Shown: one piece after another, positions 62,455 to 64,000 of the stretch
Layout of the letters: every line of letters starts with the position of its first letter
Position numbering within the stretch: position 1 is the first letter of the stretch
NCBI RefSeq assembly: GCF_018336155.1
Contig: NZ_JAGYHF010000005.1
Location: 1-64,000 of the forward strand
From: Pseudomonas rustica
GTDB lineage: Bacteria; Pseudomonadota; Gammaproteobacteria; Pseudomonadales; Pseudomonadaceae
Length of the DNA stretch: 64,000 nt
Direction: 5' to 3'
Translations under genes and position numbers: made by a program
Notes under the pieces: model-generated
The model's database searches: none
Told to the model about the DNA's origin: nothing
The model's input: the letters and a program-made list of their open reading frames with translations, nothing else

Positions 62455-64000
62455 GCACTTCGATCCTCGGACGGTTGCAGGCTGACCCCGGGCGCACCGG
62501 CGCGCAGCCGCAGGGTGATCAAGGCGCCGCCTTGCTTGTGGTTGGCGAACGACAGTTCACCGCCGAAGGCGCGCATCAGGGTTTCGCAAATGGCCAAACC
62601 CAGACCAAGCCCCTGCGTGCGGGTCTTGGTGGTATAGAACGGCTCGCTGGCGCGGCCGAGGGCTTCCATGCAAAAGCCCGGGCCGTTGTCGCGAATGTAC
62701 AGATTGACGCCCTCGGCGGTGGATTCGGCACTCAGCCACAATTTGCGCGGCGGGCCTTTTTCGGTGAGCGCATCGAGGGCGTTTGCCAGCAGATTGCCGA
62801 GCACTTGACGCAGTCGCGTTTCCCCAGCCTCGACCCATAACGTGGCGGCGGGCAAATCACGGATCAGCTCGACTTCCATGCTGCGCCGACGTTTGGCCAG
62901 CAGTGCCAGCGCATCGTCCAGTGCCGGTTGCAGGGCGACGCTTTCCGGAGCATGACGATCGCGGCGGGCGAAGGCGCGCAGGTGGGCGATGATCGAAGCC
63001 ATGCGTCCGGTCAGTTCGCTGATCAATTTGAGGTTGCCGCGCGCGTCGTCGGTGCGCTGATGATCGAGCAGCACTTCGGCGTTTTCCGCGTAGCTGCGGA
63101 TCGCCGCCAGCGGCTGATTGAGTTCGTGACTGATGCTCGCCGACATCGTCCCCAGCGCCGACAGTTTGCCGGCCTGCACCAGATCGTCCTGGGCGCGCAC
63201 CAGTTCCTGCTGTGCCTGCTCGCGTTCCAGCACTTCCTGTTTCAGGCGCCGGTTGAGGCCTTCGAGGTCGCTGGTACGTTCGGCAACACGACCTTCGAGT
63301 TCGCGGCGCGCCTTGGCTTCGAAAGCGATGCGCTCCAGATAATGACGGCGACGCTGCATCATCAAACCGAGCAGCAACATCACCACCAGCAACGTGGCGC
63401 CACCGATGGCTACGACCGTGCGCACCGGGCGATCGATCAACGTGCGTGGCGCGAGAATGCTGACACTCCAGCCGGTTTCGGCGATGTCGTGGGTCTGGAT
63501 CAGCCAGGCAGTGGGGCTGAGGTTCAGCGGTCGAGGCTCGCGGGTTGGATAAGGCTGGATCGCTGTGATCGCAGAGCGTTCGGCTTCGCTCAACTCGCGG
63601 GTCGAGCGGAAACGCCATTCCGGGCGCGAGGTGAGAATGACCACGCCGTTGTGGTCAGTCACCAGCAGTTGTTCCGGGGTTTTGCCCCAAAGACTTTCGG
63701 TGTGATCGAGATCGACCTTGATCACCAGCACGCCGATGATTTTTTCGCCGTTGCGCACGGCGGCGGCGAAGAAATAGCCGCGTTTGGCTGACGTGGTACC
63801 GAGTCCGAAAAAGCGCCCGAGACGCCCGGCCATCGCTTCACTGAAATACGGACGGAAGGAGAAATTACGGCCGACGAAGCTATCGTGTTTGTCCCAGTTG
63901 GAGGCCGCCAGCGTCTGCCCGCCGGTGTCCATAAGGTACATGACCTCGGCGCCGGTTTGCGCGGCGATATTTTTCAGCAGGCGATTGGCGTTGCCTTGGG
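62451..64000 (-). CDS. dctB: C4-dicarboxylate sensor kinase DctB, N-terminus beyond window
   Basis: The frame is still open at the window end, so about 100 residues are missing. The periplasmic PAS/dCache sensor part is visible (NFSFRPYFSEAMAG, FFAAAVRNGEKIIGVLVIKV). The membrane segment VVAIGGATLLVVMLLLGLMM and a coiled-coil linker follow. The His box is ASISHELNQPLAAIRSYAEN. The ATPase domain has NLLANALDAL, DNGPGF and GLGLGLAICETL. It senses C4-dicarboxylates such as succinate or fumarate and phosphorylates DctD. Confidence 0.9.
   Translation of the reverse strand, partial: QGNANRLLKNIAAQTGAEVMYLMDTGGQTLAASNWDKHDSFVGRNFSFRPYFSEAMAGRLGRFFGLGTTSAKRGYFFAAAVRNGEKIIGVLVIKVDLDHTESLWGKTPEQLLVTDHNGVVILTSRPEWRFRSTRELSEAERSAITAIQPYPTREPRPLNLSPTAWLIQTHDIAETGWSVSILAPRTLIDRPVRTVVAIGGATLLVVMLLLGLMMQRRRHYLERIAFEAKARRELEGRVAERTSDLEGLNRRLKQEVLEREQAQQELVRAQDDLVQAGKLSALGTMSASISHELNQPLAAIRSYAENAEVLLDHQRTDDARGNLKLISELTGRMASIIAHLRAFARRDRHAPESVALQPALDDALALLAKRRRSMEVELIRDLPAATLWVEAGETRLRQVLGNLLANALDALTEKGPPRKLWLSAESTAEGVNLYIRDNGPGFCMEALGRASEPFYTTKTRTQGLGLGLAICETLMRAFGGELSFANHKQGGALITLRLRAGAPGVSLQPSEDRSA

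Noticed and set aside
1..64000. CRISPR array or transposon
   Set aside because: All repeats seen are palindromic intergenic elements without regular spacers, and no transposase, integrase or Cas gene was found.

Overview
The window looks like chromosome of a Pseudomonas of the P. fluorescens group. The evidence is high GC with strong G/C bias at third positions, the blocks rimA-rimB-rimK, ompR-envZ, hslR/hslO-pckA and dctB-dctD, tandem SfnB-type sulfur-scavenging genes, TccC-like RHS toxins, and many short palindromic repeats of the kind scattered through fluorescent pseudomonads. No rRNA, tRNA, CRISPR array or transposase was seen. All assignments come from reading the sequence and from family knowledge; no database search was run.

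Layout. (1) 1-2.4 kb: 3' part of a TccC/RHS gene with an unrecognised AT-rich C-terminal domain. (2) 2.5-15.3 kb: a sulfur block. It holds a metI-metN-metQ importer, an LLM flavin monooxygenase, two SfnB-type oxidoreductases, an unknown two-repeat protein, the cystine importer tcyJ-tcyL-tcyN, D-cysteine desulfhydrase dcyD and a divergent EpsC-type serine acetyltransferase. (3) 15.5-17.7 kb: choline transporter betT behind a probable BetI operator. (4) 17.7-21.8 kb: a second, complete TccC-like gene in the opposite orientation, a small membrane protein and a hicAB toxin-antitoxin pair. (5) 21.8-31.6 kb: a LacI-family regulator, a palindromic operator, a TonB receptor, a second LLM monooxygenase, an aldo/keto reductase and tauABCD, a second organosulfur block. 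(6) 32-45.7 kb: core genes gshA, a thioesterase, tex, ompR-envZ, rimABK, hslR, a PAP2 phosphatase, hslO and pckA, ending in a clear terminator. (7) 45.7-49.4 kb: a small accessory island with a frame-broken ParE-like toxin and its upstream partner, and a lipase-like protein flanked by two related small genes, one of them frameshifted. (8) 49.4-64 kb: recQ-like helicase, 3-hydroxyacyl-CoA dehydrogenase, thioesterase, glycine-zipper protein, FdhF/YdeP-type molybdoenzyme with fdhD, BON-LysM protein, HAD nucleotidase, nudE, cysQ, a YiiD-like thioesterase and dctD-dctB (dctB is cut by the window end).

How the genes fit together. Sulfur supply dominates. Sulfonates and other organosulfur compounds are taken up (TauABC, MetNIQ, probably the TonB receptor) and desulfurised by flavin or 2-oxoglutarate-dependent oxygenases (two LLM proteins, two SfnB proteins, TauD). 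Cysteine is imported, degraded or made from serine (TcyJLN, DcyD, EpsC), and GshA and CysQ serve glutathione and PAP turnover. RimA, RimB and RimK form a known Pseudomonas module linking cyclic-di-GMP to ribosomal protein S6 modification.

The most unusual points are the ParE-like toxin whose two halves meet at a possible slippery heptamer, the lipase-like gene between duplicated small genes, the TonB receptor that seems to have lost its signal-peptide core, an orphan terminator behind two GTATAC boxes that may mark a small RNA, and the two unrecognised TccC C-terminal domains.
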